A stretch of DNA of 64,000 nt, taken from positions 54,636-118,635 of the forward strand of contig NZ_KB899975.1 of NCBI RefSeq assembly GCF_000378485.1, given 5' to 3'. Made by a program: the position numbers and the translations under genes. Under the pieces are notes generated by a model. That model did not search any database. It worked only from the letters and a program-made list of their open reading frames with translations, and was not told the DNA's origin. Origin of the DNA: Flavobacterium rivuli WB 3.3-2 = DSM 21788 (GTDB lineage Bacteria > Bacteroidota > Bacteroidia > Flavobacteriales > Flavobacteriaceae). Below, piece after piece: positions 52,611 to 61,638 of the stretch (positions within the stretch are counted from its first letter, which is position 1; each line of letters starts with the position of its first letter).

Positions 52611-53663
52611 TTAGTACGTTAATTTTTCAATTATTTGTTCGCGCTGGGCATTACTAATACCCAGTTGGTTTTTTATAAAAGCATCCATTCCGCCATAATT
52701 ACTGTCTATATAATTAAAAGCTTCATTAAGGTAACGTTCATCTACCGACATAAAATTTTGTATTACCCCTACCCCAAGGTGTGGTTTTATAACTTTAGCA
52801 ATTTTTGCCTTGGTAAGCATGCGTTCTACTTTTTGCCTACGGTAATAATCTGACAGTAAATATTCGTTTATGATAGTTTGCCTGTCTACTTTTAATATAG
52901 ATAAAATTAAAGCGGTCGTAATGCCCGTACGGTCTTTACCTGCCGAACAGTGGTACAGCACGGGAGCATCAGAACTTAATATAGTTTGCAGTAATTGTTT
53001 TAATGCCGGAATATTATCGGCAACAATACCACGGTAAAACCCGGCCATAATTTGTATAGATTCCTCATCGGAAATCTCTCCATTAAGCACTTTACCGCGC
53101 ATACCCGAAAGAAGGTCGCCATGATCTAATACCGATGGTGCATGTACATAGCTAACATTTGCCGGTAAATGGTCTTCTTTGCCATCTATTTCCTGCGGCG
53201 TCCTGAGATCGAAAACTGTTTTAATCTGAAGGTCATTAAATTTATCAAACTCACTTTCCCGCAATTGAGACAAATTATCTGACCTGAATATTCTGCCCCA
53301 TTTTACCGTTTTACCCTGAGTAGTCACTAAACCGCCAACATCCCTGAAGTTTACCACATTTTTAAAGTAAATATGGCGGTTGGCAATAATGGTAGTATCA
53401 CCACTCTCTATCATATTTATGTAAGGGCGGTGGTGCTTATTTTTTATTACGGGTTCTTTACTGTTTACATTTTTCTTTACAGTATCCTGAAGTGTAAAGG
53501 TTTCAAACTTCGCAGCATCATCATTGGTGTGCAGTGTGTAAGTGTTTTTATGGTTTTCTATGTAATTGCCTTCCTGCAACGATTTTGTATAAAAATGCTC
53601 CGGCAGCTTAGGGCTGCACGATGCAACAAGGCAAAGGTTAATAAAGTAGAAGAAAATTCTCAT
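52611..53663 (-). CDS. Tyrosine-type protein phosphatase lipoprotein
   Basis: The 350-residue product has a lipoprotein signal ending VASC (Cys16), an N-terminal spacer and a Y_phosphatase3-type domain with NFRDVGGL, RIFRSDNLSQL and the active-site loop HCSAGKDRTG (CX5R). It should act on phosphate monoesters such as phosphotyrosine or phosphoinositide-like substrates in the periplasm or at the outer membrane. It lies 83 bp from the peroxidase pair. Confidence 0.9.
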   Translation of the reverse strand: MRIFFYFINLCLVASCSPKLPEHFYTKSLQEGNYIENHKNTYTLHTNDDAAKFETFTLQDTVKKNVNSKEPVIKNKHHRPYINMIESGDTTIIANRHIYFKNVVNFRDVGGLVTTQGKTVKWGRIFRSDNLSQLRESEFDKFNDLQIKTVFDLRTPQEIDGKEDHLPANVSYVHAPSVLDHGDLLSGMRGKVLNGEISDEESIQIMAGFYRGIVADNIPALKQLLQTILSSDAPVLYHCSAGKDRTGITTALILSILKVDRQTIINEYLLSDYYRRQKVERMLTKAKIAKVIKPHLGVGVIQNFMSVDERYLNEAFNYIDSNYGGMDAFIKNQLGISNAQREQIIEKLTY

Positions 53664-53722
53664 TAGCTAAAGATAGTAAATTGAAATATAATGACAAAGA
53701 GTTAGCATAGCTGAGGCAATTT

Positions 53723-54202
53723 TTAAGATTGCCGCAAATTATCACTGCCATTAAGTATCTGCAATAGCTCGTCTAAGAAAGCTATCTGTCGCTCGTTTAC
53801 AAGTTCGACAGCTTCTGCATAATTAAACCACCCAGCTTTATCTATCTCCGGAAATGATTTCATTTTTCCCGATTTTGGCGGCCATTCCATTTCAAAGGTA
53901 TTCGATACAATATCTGTAGGTTGTAAAGTACCCTCTGCGGCCCAGCAAAACACTTTTTTACCTCCTTTTTGGGTTATGGGCTGCAACTCAATAAAAACAC
54001 CCGTGACGTCATGCCCGGTTTCTTCTTTAAATTCTCTTATTGCTGCTTCTAATGGTAATTCGTCTGGCAATAATTCGCCTTTGGGCACCGTCCACCAGCC
54101 CTCATTTTTTTTAGCAAAAAACGGCCCTCCAGGATGAACGATAAAAAATTGCACCTCATCCTGAATATTTCTGTATAATAAAATCCCCGCACTCTGCTTC
54201 AT
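53723..54202 (-). CDS. Nudix hydrolase
   Basis: The 159-residue product starts at the ATG at 54200-54202, one base after the stop of the preceding gene; longer starts are possible. It has MKQSAGILLYR and a full Nudix box, GELLPDELPLEAAIREFKEE followed by TGHD. The box binds Mg and cleaves nucleoside diphosphate-linked compounds, for example 8-oxo-dGTP or dinucleotide polyphosphates. The NTP-like substrate cannot be fixed from sequence. Confidence 0.92.
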   Translation of the reverse strand: MKQSAGILLYRNIQDEVQFFIVHPGGPFFAKKNEGWWTVPKGELLPDELPLEAAIREFKEETGHDVTGVFIELQPITQKGGKKVFCWAAEGTLQPTDIVSNTFEMEWPPKSGKMKSFPEIDKAGWFNYAEAVELVNERQIAFLDELLQILNGSDNLRQS

Positions 54203-54203
54203 A

Positions 54204-54455
54204 TTAAAGGTCTGCATCAAAATGTACCGGATATTTACTTAAATATTTTTCAAGTAATTTGCCCTGTTTAAAACTCAGCTTCCATAAAATTTTATTTGTC
54301 ATGATATGGCACCATAGCTCTACATAAAAGTTGTCTATAGCATACAAAAGTTTTTTTACAGACCCTTCAAGGCACGCATCTATAAGTATACCTTCACCCC
54401 ACAGGATCTGGTATTGTTCCTCTTCATTTAAACTTTTATATTCAGATAATTTCAT
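54204..54455 (-). CDS. Small protein of unknown function (83 aa)
   Basis: The frame MKLSEYKSLNEEEQYQILW gives a small helical protein with EGSVKKLLYAIDNFYVELW. No family is recognised. Its stop is one base from the Nudix start, so the two are probably co-translated. Confidence 0.7.
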   Translation of the reverse strand: MKLSEYKSLNEEEQYQILWGEGILIDACLEGSVKKLLYAIDNFYVELWCHIMTNKILWKLSFKQGKLLEKYLSKYPVHFDADL

Positions 54456-54531
54456 ATCCTAAATTACAAATTATTTCTAATAAACGATGAGGCAAAAAGT
54501 TAAACAATAAAGCGTGGTACCCGTTGCAAAA

Positions 54532-56826
54532 TTATTTTTTGGGTTTGCTGCCCATATAAAAAACAAGGTTACCGCCATTTGTAATGTCGGCATGTTTAAT
54601 AAATGTACTGTTTAATAACTTCCCGTTTAATTCAACCTTGCTTACATATACATTCTTTGCACTCTGATTTTTAGCAGATACAGTAAACGTCTTACCATTC
54701 TCTAACGTAAGCGTTGCCTCTTTTATTTTAGGGCTTCCAAGAGCATAAACATCACTACCCGGTGCTACAGGATAAAATCCAAGGCTGCTAAAGATGTACC
54801 AGGCACTCATCTGGCCGGTATCGTCATTTCCTCCCAGTCCATCCGGTGCGGGTTTATACATGGCATCCATTATCATGCGTACACGCTGCTGCGTTTTATA
54901 AGGCTGCCCAACCCAATTATACAAATAGACCACGTGATGCGATGGCTCATTGCCATGCACATAATTGCCTATAATACCATCGCGGGTAATATCCTCGGTA
55001 TTTTCAAAATACTTATCGGGCAGGGTCATTGTAAAAAGGGAATCAAGATGTACGGCAAATTTTTCTTTGCCGCCGTTAAGCTGTATTAAAGCCTCAGGAT
55101 CCTGCGGTACATACAGGCTGTAGTTCCAGGCATTGCCCTCTATAAAGCCCTGACCGTGGGTATCTAACGGGTCAAATTGTTTTTTAAAAGTACCGTCGCT
55201 TAATTTTGGGCGCATGTATCCTATAGTCTTATCAAATACATTATTGTAATTGGCAGATCTTTTTATGTAATCATTGTACACTTCCTGTTTACCAAGCTTT
55301 TTTGCCATCTGGGCAATGCACCAGTCATCATAAGCATACTCTAATGTTTTAGATACCGATGAGCCATTTTTATCCTCGGGCACATAACCTAATTCTTTAT
55401 AAAACTTTATACCGTCATAGTACTCAAGGTTAGACGAATTAATGCAGGCCTGTAATGCCTTATCGGTATTAAAACCTGTATTGTCCTTTGCCACAGCATC
55501 TGCAATTACAGATACCGCATGGTAGCCTATCATGCACCAGTTTTCGTTAGCATAGTGCGACCATACCGGCAATGCTTTGTGCACGCTCTGGTCATGGTGT
55601 GCCAGCATAGATTGTATCATATCGGCATTGCGCTTAGGCTGAACAATATTAAACAAAGGGTGTAGTGCCCTGTAAGTATCCCAAAGTGAAAATGTAGTAT
55701 AATTTGTAAAACCTTCGGCTTTATGAATATTCTGGTCAAGCCCTTTATAACTGCCATCAATATCCATATATACTGTAGGGTTTATAAAGGCATGGTATAA
55801 GGCAGTGTAAAAATTAACCTTATCTGCCTCGTTAATGGTTTCTACTTTCACTTTATCCAGTTCTTTTTCCCAAAGTTGCTGCCCATCACGTTTTGTTTTT
55901 TCAAAATCCCAATGGGGTATTTCCTGTTTCATATTGGCTAAGGCACCAGCAGTACTTACAGGTGATAATGCCATTTTTATCATAATTGCCTCTCCCTCTT
56001 TTGTATCAAAATCAAAATACATTTTAAGGTTTTTGCCGGCGGCTTCAGGAAAGTTTTTTGTTTCGTCAAACCTTCGCCAGAAGCCCTTGTAAATATTATC
56101 GGCATCATATTTTTGTACACCGTAATTTTTTATCGGTTTAGAAAAAGCCATTGCAAAATATACCGTCCGCGTGCGCGCCCACCCCTGTGTTTGCCGGTAT
56201 CCGGTAATAAGGGTATCATTCTCTACGCGCACAAAAGTCCAAACGTTTTTTTCTTTATGATTATAAATACCGGCCATTAAGTCGAGTATAATATGGCTGT
56301 CTGATGATTTTGGGAACGTGTATTTATGAAACCCTACGCGTTGGCTTGTGGTAAGCTCTGCAACTATATTATGGTCGTCCAGTTTTACTTTATAATAATT
56401 AGCCTGTGCAACTTCGTTAGCATGAGAGAAAGCAGACCGGTAACCTGATTGTGGGTTGGCCGCCGTACCCGGATTAAGTTGTAAAGTACCGGTGGTTGGC
56501 ATTATAAGAAAATCTCCCAGGTCTGAATGGCCTGTACCGCTAAAGTGGGTATGGCTAAAGCCTACTATGGTTTTGTCGTCATACTGGTAACCCGCACAGT
56601 ATTTATACACTTCGCCATTATATTTCTTATTCAGTTCATAAGCAATAGTATCGGTTTCAGGGCTAAGCTGTACCGACCCAAAGGGTATGGTAGCACCAGG
56701 AAAGGTGTGACCCATGCGCTGTGTGCCTATCATAGGGTTTATATACTCGTAATTTTTTTTAGGTGCTTTTTGCGAATAGCACATTGCAGATATAAGAAAT
56801 AGTAATGCAAGTAACCCTGTTTTCAT
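54532..56826 (-). CDS. GH92 family alpha-mannosidase
   Basis: This exported glycoside hydrolase (764 residues, signal peptide about 1-18) of family GH92 comprises calcium-dependent alpha-1,2-type exo-mannosidases that trim yeast mannan or N-glycans. Motifs include YINPMIGTQRMGHTFPGATI, GFSHTHFSGTGHSDLGD, NDDTGQMSAWYIFSSLGFYP and a central catalytic domain with SLWDTYRALHPLF. No polysaccharide-utilisation SusCD pair is near, so it may act alone. Confidence 0.93.
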   Translation of the reverse strand: MKTGLLALLFLISAMCYSQKAPKKNYEYINPMIGTQRMGHTFPGATIPFGSVQLSPETDTIAYELNKKYNGEVYKYCAGYQYDDKTIVGFSHTHFSGTGHSDLGDFLIMPTTGTLQLNPGTAANPQSGYRSAFSHANEVAQANYYKVKLDDHNIVAELTTSQRVGFHKYTFPKSSDSHIILDLMAGIYNHKEKNVWTFVRVENDTLITGYRQTQGWARTRTVYFAMAFSKPIKNYGVQKYDADNIYKGFWRRFDETKNFPEAAGKNLKMYFDFDTKEGEAIMIKMALSPVSTAGALANMKQEIPHWDFEKTKRDGQQLWEKELDKVKVETINEADKVNFYTALYHAFINPTVYMDIDGSYKGLDQNIHKAEGFTNYTTFSLWDTYRALHPLFNIVQPKRNADMIQSMLAHHDQSVHKALPVWSHYANENWCMIGYHAVSVIADAVAKDNTGFNTDKALQACINSSNLEYYDGIKFYKELGYVPEDKNGSSVSKTLEYAYDDWCIAQMAKKLGKQEVYNDYIKRSANYNNVFDKTIGYMRPKLSDGTFKKQFDPLDTHGQGFIEGNAWNYSLYVPQDPEALIQLNGGKEKFAVHLDSLFTMTLPDKYFENTEDITRDGIIGNYVHGNEPSHHVVYLYNWVGQPYKTQQRVRMIMDAMYKPAPDGLGGNDDTGQMSAWYIFSSLGFYPVAPGSDVYALGSPKIKEATLTLENGKTFTVSAKNQSAKNVYVSKVELNGKLLNSTFIKHADITNGGNLVFYMGSKPKK

Positions 56827-56884
56827 CGTTTTGTGTTTATTACCATTAGCTTATAAAAATACTATTATGCAAAATGCTGTGCAA

Positions 56885-56918
56885 CACAAAAAAACCTCCC
56901 AAAATTAACTGAGAGGTT
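56885..56918 (-). terminator. Terminator of the YceI-like gene
   Basis: On the minus strand, AACCTC and GAGGTT (56893-56898 with 56913-56918) form a stem and are followed by seven T. Confidence 0.8.
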
Positions 56919-56966
56919 ACGGTTTTTATTTCTATACTGTGTGTTCTAAAAGTGAGAAGTACTGTA

Positions 56967-57506
56967 TTATTTGATATCGTTTGTAAACTGTATATTAGCA
57001 TGCAGTTTAATGTCTTCGCCAAGTACAAGGCCGCCGGCTTCTGTTACATCGCTGGCATGAATATCAAAATCGTTACGGTTTATAATACCATTTATTTCAA
57101 AACCAGCCCTCATAATTCCAAAGCCATCTTTAGCCTCACCGCCAAAAAGCACATTAAAAGTTACCTCTTTAGTAATTCCTTTTACGGTAAGCTGCCCCGT
57201 GAGTTTGTAATCGTCTCCTTCAAGATGCTCAAAATCGGTAGATTTAAATTCTATTTGCGGGAACGCATCAGCATTAAAAAAATCAGGCGATTTTAAATGC
57301 TCATCCCTGTCACGGTTGTTGGTATCTATACTATAAACATCTATAAGTAATGAAAATACCGAATTGGTAAAATTGTCGTGCTGTGGTGTTGTTAACGTAC
57401 CCGAAAACACATTAAAAGAACCTCTTACGTTAGATATTACCAAATGTTTAATATTAAAACCTATATCTGAATGGGCAGGATCGAGTGTCCAGTTTCTTGT
57501 AGCCAT
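56967..57506 (-). CDS. YceI family protein
   Basis: The 179-residue product starts WTLDPAHSDIGFNIKHLVIS and has RGSFNVFSGTL and KLTGQLTVKGITKEVTFNV. The YceI fold is a lipocalin-like barrel that binds isoprenoids or other lipids. The product lacks a signal peptide, so it is probably cytoplasmic. It is transcribed alone. Confidence 0.92.
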   Translation of the reverse strand: MATRNWTLDPAHSDIGFNIKHLVISNVRGSFNVFSGTLTTPQHDNFTNSVFSLLIDVYSIDTNNRDRDEHLKSPDFFNADAFPQIEFKSTDFEHLEGDDYKLTGQLTVKGITKEVTFNVLFGGEAKDGFGIMRAGFEINGIINRNDFDIHASDVTEAGGLVLGEDIKLHANIQFTNDIK

Positions 57507-57824
57507 AAAATTTATATTACTTTAAAAATTGTTCAATGTGGCACAAAAGCATTTTGCAAATTATTTTATAAGGAAACACTTATTAAGCCTCTACTAAATT
57601 AGGCACAATAAGCCTTTTAAGCACTGGCTTTTACGTGAATTATTTGTTAAAATTATTAAGCACTATATGTGTTCTAAATTAAAAAAGTGAGCAATGGCGG
57701 GCACTTAGAGGCATTACTGACAACTTGTATAACATTTTATATTAAAGGCTTTGTTAATTAGCTAACAATGAATGCGTAGTACTTACGAACTTTACATTAT
57801 ACACAACCTAATACACTAAATGTC
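57507..57824. other. Intergenic region, no gene seen
   Basis: About 318 bp of AT-rich DNA between divergent genes. It should hold promoters for the YceI gene (minus) and for the disordered pair (plus); none stands out clearly. No reading frame is convincing. Confidence 0.5.
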
Positions 57825-58013
57825 ATGGCATCAGGAAAACAAACACCGGCACCAAAAACCGACAGCGCTAAACCACTACACAAGCAGGACACCCCCGAAC
57901 TTAAAAAGAATGTGGCTAAAGCCGAAGAGGGAACTGACGCTAAAGTAACCGCCACAAAAACGCCGCAAAAAATTCAGGATGGAAATACATCTGAAAAGAA
58001 ACGGGAATATTAA
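57825..58013 (+). CDS. Small disordered Lys/Thr-rich protein (62 aa)
   Basis: The 62-residue product is built of Lys, Thr, Ala, Pro and Asp with no hydrophobic core, as in intrinsically disordered stress proteins. It stands 20 bp before a longer disordered protein gene and is probably in the same transcript. The function is unknown. Confidence 0.65.
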   Translation: MASGKQTPAPKTDSAKPLHKQDTPELKKNVAKAEEGTDAKVTATKTPQKIQDGNTSEKKREY

Positions 58014-58033
58014 ACTGTGTAATACGTAATAAC

Positions 58034-58480
58034 ATGCAACCAGGTATAAACAATGACACTTTTAGCGAGAATAACTCAGATGATCCGCGTAGCGGAACAC
58101 AACGCAATGCGAGCGAAAATGAGAAAAGCGTTACCAACAACAACGTTAGCAATAAACAGGATCAGGATCATGAAAATAGAGTAAATGATGTTTCTGATAA
58201 CGATAAAGTAAAGAACAGTTGGGATGCCGAATCTAAAACCTACAACCAGAATGAAGATTCATGGAAAGAGGATAAAGATAAAAATGCTGCCACATCTAAC
58301 GAAGGTACTGAAAACAACAACTGGGATGCTAATGACCAAACGCAACGCACAGGCGCTCATGATTTTCATGACGATGAAACCCGGGAAGCATCTGCAGATG
58401 ATTATATAGATAGTGACCGTGAAACGTATAACAGGAACAATAGCCGCTTTAGGTGGAGTGAACCTGAAGACGAAGAATAG
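58034..58480 (+). CDS. Hydrophilic disordered protein (148 aa)
   Basis: The 148-residue protein is very rich in Asn, Asp, Glu, Ser and Lys, with repeats such as NNNWDAND and DSWKEDKDKN. No signal peptide or hydrophobic segment is present. It resembles hydrophilins, proteins made under desiccation or osmotic stress; this is inference from composition. A strong terminator follows. Confidence 0.75.
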   Translation: MQPGINNDTFSENNSDDPRSGTQRNASENEKSVTNNNVSNKQDQDHENRVNDVSDNDKVKNSWDAESKTYNQNEDSWKEDKDKNAATSNEGTENNNWDANDQTQRTGAHDFHDDETREASADDYIDSDRETYNRNNSRFRWSEPEDEE

Positions 58481-58523
58481 AGTTAGACGTACGAATCTCT
58501 GATTCCGAACCTAATTCGCAATG

Positions 58524-58563
58524 AGTGGGATAGTAATTATTTGCTATCCCACTTTTATTTTTT
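58524..58563 (+). terminator. Terminator of the disordered-protein operon
   Basis: A perfect 10-bp stem (AGTGGGATAG, 58524-58533, with CTATCCCACT, 58544-58553) is followed by a T-rich stretch. Confidence 0.88.
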
Positions 58564-58603
58564 ACCGTTACAATATATTGTTTTAGGGTATTAGTGCAGC
58601 TGG

Positions 58604-58632
58604 TTCCCCTCTTGAGAGGGGTTAGGGGTGTG
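58604..58632. repeat. Short palindromic CCCCTC/GAGGGG element
   Basis: CCCCTCTTGAGAGGGG (58606-58621) is a 6-bp-arm palindrome followed by TTAGGGGTGTG. From memory, similar short elements occur scattered in Bacteroidota genomes; only one copy is seen here. Confidence 0.5.
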
Positions 58633-58664
58633 TGAATCAATATTAAATCTCTTAGTTCAATAAA

Positions 58665-59105
58665 CTACACCCTTCTATGATCCGGTTTCCAGTTTATAAT
58701 AGCTTTTTTAATAGCATCGCCCGATAGGTTTTCTTTTAAAGCACGGTCGGCAAGGGCCGGTAATTCATCGTCCGGAGCAAAACGCAGGGCAAATAACTGC
58801 CCGTCGGTAAGCTGGTCTTCAATAGGTTCAAAACGTTTGCCTGTGGTTACAAAATAACGGTACCGCAGTTCCTGCAATACCAATCGGTTTTGCAGGGTGA
58901 GCGCATAATGCTGGCGCAGCATAAAAGCAACCCATGTAAGGCATGCAAAGCCAATACCCACAGCTATCCATAAATAGCGGTTAGAGCCATGCTCGTAATA
59001 AGCATGCATGCCACACAGCCCCATAAGCACCAGCATAACAGGGTAAAAAATAAAATGATGCGGCGGGTACCAGCGTATGTGGTTCTTGTAGTTTTGCTCT
59101 TTCAT
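58665..59105 (-). CDS. DUF6526 family membrane protein
   Basis: The 146-residue product has the IRWYPPHHFIFYPVML start, two membrane helices (about 20-33 and 43-62), and a soluble end with RYRYFVTTGKRFEPIEDQL. This matches the DUF6526 family, of unknown function. It stands 9 bp downstream of the YdeI-like gene. Confidence 0.85.
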   Translation of the reverse strand: MKEQNYKNHIRWYPPHHFIFYPVMLVLMGLCGMHAYYEHGSNRYLWIAVGIGFACLTWVAFMLRQHYALTLQNRLVLQELRYRYFVTTGKRFEPIEDQLTDGQLFALRFAPDDELPALADRALKENLSGDAIKKAIINWKPDHRRV

Positions 59106-59114
59106 ATTGTAGAT

Positions 59115-59678
59115 TTAATTTTTAAGGCGTTCTCCGTTTGCACTGGCAGCAACCAGTTTTTCAAACCGTGACCGTATTGTTTTTTCCTGTTTTGCAGTTA
59201 TAATAATATGTATCACTGCTTTTTTATAAGAAGGCGCCTGCTTTATAAAATATTCCCAGGCGGCAGTATTGGCTTTAAATTCGGTTTCAAGATCCGGTGG
59301 CAGCACCGCCTCTTCAGTACGCTCGTGTGAGTAAATTTTAGATTTTGCTTCGGTACGCTTTGCAAAAGCAGCAAGCCCGGCAGGCTGCATAAGTCCCTCC
59401 TTTTGTAATTGCTCCATTTTATCAATATTTACTGCACTCCAAATACTTACAGGCTTTCTTGGTGTAAAACGTATGGTATAACTGTCTTCACTAAACGATT
59501 TCCGCACACCGTCTATCCATCCGTAGCATAATGCCTGATTGACCGATTGTGGCCATGTAATGCTTGCCTTACCACTGTTTGTTTTATAAAAACCTACAAG
59601 CAGCTCGGTTTCTTTAGTGTGGTTTTTATCAAGCCACTCACGAAAATCGGTTTCGGTAGCAAAGAAGGTTGGTTTCAT
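59115..59678 (-). CDS. YdeI/OmpD-associated family protein
   Basis: The 187-residue product from the ATG at 59676-59678 (an upstream frame lacks support) shows the family pattern FREWLDKNHTKETELLVGFYK, QALCYGWIDGV and FTPRKPVSIWSAVN, and a C-terminal helical part with AVIHIIITAKQEKTIRSRFEKL. The role is unknown; family members were linked to resistance to polymyxin in E. coli. Confidence 0.88.
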   Translation of the reverse strand: MKPTFFATETDFREWLDKNHTKETELLVGFYKTNSGKASITWPQSVNQALCYGWIDGVRKSFSEDSYTIRFTPRKPVSIWSAVNIDKMEQLQKEGLMQPAGLAAFAKRTEAKSKIYSHERTEEAVLPPDLETEFKANTAAWEYFIKQAPSYKKAVIHIIITAKQEKTIRSRFEKLVAASANGERLKN

Positions 59679-59709
59679 AATAGTTAAATGGAATGCGGAT
59701 GATGCGAAT

Positions 59710-60393
59710 TTAAAACAGGTCAAGAACCTGCCTTATATCGGTCAGGGCTTTAAAGTTAGGATGGCTCACCTCGTGGTCTATGCGCTCGTGTGCCCATGTG
59801 GTATGAAAAGGTACGTGGCAGGCATACCCGCCTACTTCCAGCACAGGGAGCACGTCGCTCTTTAGTGAGTTGCCTATCATCATCAGTTCCTGTGGCTGTA
59901 TGTCAAGACGCTGCAAAAGTTTTTGGTAGTTGATAGCCTCTTTATCGGCCATAACCTCTATGTGGTGAAAATAATGCCCCAACCCGCTGTCGTGCAGTTT
60001 GCGCTGCTGGTCTTTAAGGTCGCCCTTTGTGGCTACTACCAGTTTATATTTTCCATGCAGGGCGGCGAGAGTTTCCTCTACACCTTCAATTAATTCTATA
60101 GGTTTTTGAAGCAGCTCTTTACCCAGGTCAAGAATTTTTGTAATGTGCTTCATGCTTACTGTACCCTCAGACACTTTTATAGAGGTCTCTATCATGCTCA
60201 GGATGTAGGCTTTAATACCGTAACCGTATAATGGCAGGTTGGCAATCTGGTTGGTAAAAAGCTCCTGTTCCAGCCTGCTGTGGCTTAAGTAATCTTCCAT
60301 AAGCACACAAAAAGCCTCCTGTGTTTCTTCAAAATAAGGCTCGTTTATAAACAGCGTATCATCTGCATCAAAGGCTATAACTTTAATATCCAT
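59710..60393 (-). CDS. HAD superfamily hydrolase
   Basis: The 227-residue product has the nucleophile motif DADDTLF (9-15), motif II VATKGD, motif III with KEAINYQK and motif IV MIGNSLKSDVLP. It is a phosphatase, probably for small phosphorylated metabolites. It shares direction with the YdeI-like gene. Confidence 0.9.
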   Translation of the reverse strand: MDIKVIAFDADDTLFINEPYFEETQEAFCVLMEDYLSHSRLEQELFTNQIANLPLYGYGIKAYILSMIETSIKVSEGTVSMKHITKILDLGKELLQKPIELIEGVEETLAALHGKYKLVVATKGDLKDQQRKLHDSGLGHYFHHIEVMADKEAINYQKLLQRLDIQPQELMMIGNSLKSDVLPVLEVGGYACHVPFHTTWAHERIDHEVSHPNFKALTDIRQVLDLF

Positions 60394-60541
60394 AGTAAAA
60401 TTTTAAGGACTACTAAGATATTCGTTTTTGGGCGATAAAGTGTCGCTAAAGTAATGTTAAAAAATTAAACGATTAATTTCAACAGATTAAATCATAAAGC
60501 GTAAGTTTACCATAGATGCATACCTAATTAAAATCGAAACT

Positions 60542-61042
60542 ATGATAATTCTTGACATTGATAAAGAAAAAAAAGATCTTGAAAGTTATATCCTAAAATG
60601 GTTTGAAAAGACAAAAAGACATATTGAAGAAATTCCGAAAGATTTGACTTCGCAAGTACAATTATTATCGAATATCAGAAAAGATTTATATGAAGATCTT
60701 AACCAAATGCAACATGCCGCATTAATAATTAAGGCTGCAGAAAGTTTACAGAAAGAATTTCCATCAATAAACAAATGGCACTGGCACCCTAAGCAAACCA
60801 GCCACCCTGACTACGCAGACCTAACAGGCTATGTAGATAATGAAATTTTCCTTAATGCTGAAGTAACTACTTCTTTAAATCCCGTTGGAACTATTGACAA
60901 AAGAATGATGAGCACACTTACAAGCTTAAATGGAAAATCAGGAATAAAGTTTTATTATGTTGTAACGGAAAAAATGTGTAACCGTGCAAAATCTAAAAAA
61001 ACCAATAATGGTTTTAATATAGAAATACGACAAATACTTTAA
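60542..61042 (+). CDS. Orphan protein of unknown function (166 aa)
   Basis: The 166-residue product is more AT-rich than its neighbours. It has an N-terminal helical region and a C-terminal part with HPDYADLTG (88-96) and EIFLNAEVTTS (101-111) followed by a KFYYVV strand. The D...E-x-T order recalls the PD-(D/E)XK nuclease fold, with Thr in place of Lys, but this is weak. The gene is read opposite to its neighbours. Confidence 0.6.
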   Translation: MIILDIDKEKKDLESYILKWFEKTKRHIEEIPKDLTSQVQLLSNIRKDLYEDLNQMQHAALIIKAAESLQKEFPSINKWHWHPKQTSHPDYADLTGYVDNEIFLNAEVTTSLNPVGTIDKRMMSTLTSLNGKSGIKFYYVVTEKMCNRAKSKKTNNGFNIEIRQIL

Positions 61043-61070
61043 AATGATATTTTGATTTTAGAATTATTTT

Positions 61071-61220
61071 ATGCCCAATCATATCATCCACCTCCATAAT
61101 ATTACCATAAAAAACAATGGTACAACTATACTCTCAACTTTTTGATTACTAACGGAGAGCAATTGTAGGTAAAAGCGGATACGGAAAATAGTATTGCTGG
61201 AAGCTATTGCAGGCAAAAGT
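61071..61220 (+). pseudogene. Remnant of an ABC transporter ATPase (N-terminal fragment)
   Basis: An ATG at 61071 reads MPNHIIHLHNITIKNNGTTI and then meets a stop. In another frame the sequence continues with GEQ and, after a further shift, an intact Walker A, AIVGKSGYGK, then an LLEAIAG stretch broken by small indels. It matches the first roughly 50 residues of a Bacteroidota ABC ATPase of the IKNNGTxIL type. The rest of the gene is gone. Confidence 0.75.
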
Positions 61221-61222
61221 AA

Positions 61223-61253
61223 AACCTACAAGGTTAGAAAAACCTTGCAGGTT
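61223..61253 (-). terminator. Terminator of the NTF2-like operon
   Basis: AACCTACAAGGTT (61223-61235) and AACCTTGCAGGTT (61241-61253) form a long stem, followed on the minus strand by T residues. Confidence 0.75.
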
Positions 61254-61261
61254 GCAAAAAA

Positions 61262-61633
61262 TTATATTACCTGGCTGGAATGTGCCGCTACTATTTGCCA
61301 ATTGGTGCCGTTATTATGCCACACCCTTGTAAATCTAAAAATACCTACCGATGTATGCCCTGCGTAGCTAAGACTCATGTCTTTAATTACCGATACTACA
61401 GCGGTAACATCATTTAATACCTCTATAATCTGGGCACTGGTTTCTAACGTATAAATTTCCATTTCTCCGGATCGGTGCGCATTAAGGTCGTCTTCTTTGC
61501 TTACAAGATGCCCATTCTGATTGGTAAAAATTAGGTTATTGGCCAGTAGAGCATCAAGTTCTGTAACATTACTTGTTTTCATTGCCTCAATAAGGCGGCT
61601 TTCGAGCGCCTCTATCTGTGTTTTAGTATCCAT
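61262..61633 (-). CDS. NTF2-like / DUF4440 protein
   Basis: The 123-residue product shows the SnoaL/DUF4440 layout: EALESRLIEAMKTSNVTELDALLANNLIFTN, then VSVIKDMSLSYAG and FTRVWHNNGTNWQIVAAHSS. It is a small ligand-binding or enzyme-like fold of unknown specificity. It sits 5 bp downstream of a glycolipid-binding-domain gene. Confidence 0.88.
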   Translation of the reverse strand: MDTKTQIEALESRLIEAMKTSNVTELDALLANNLIFTNQNGHLVSKEDDLNAHRSGEMEIYTLETSAQIIEVLNDVTAVVSVIKDMSLSYAGHTSVGIFRFTRVWHNNGTNWQIVAAHSSQVI

Positions 61634-61638
61634 TATAT

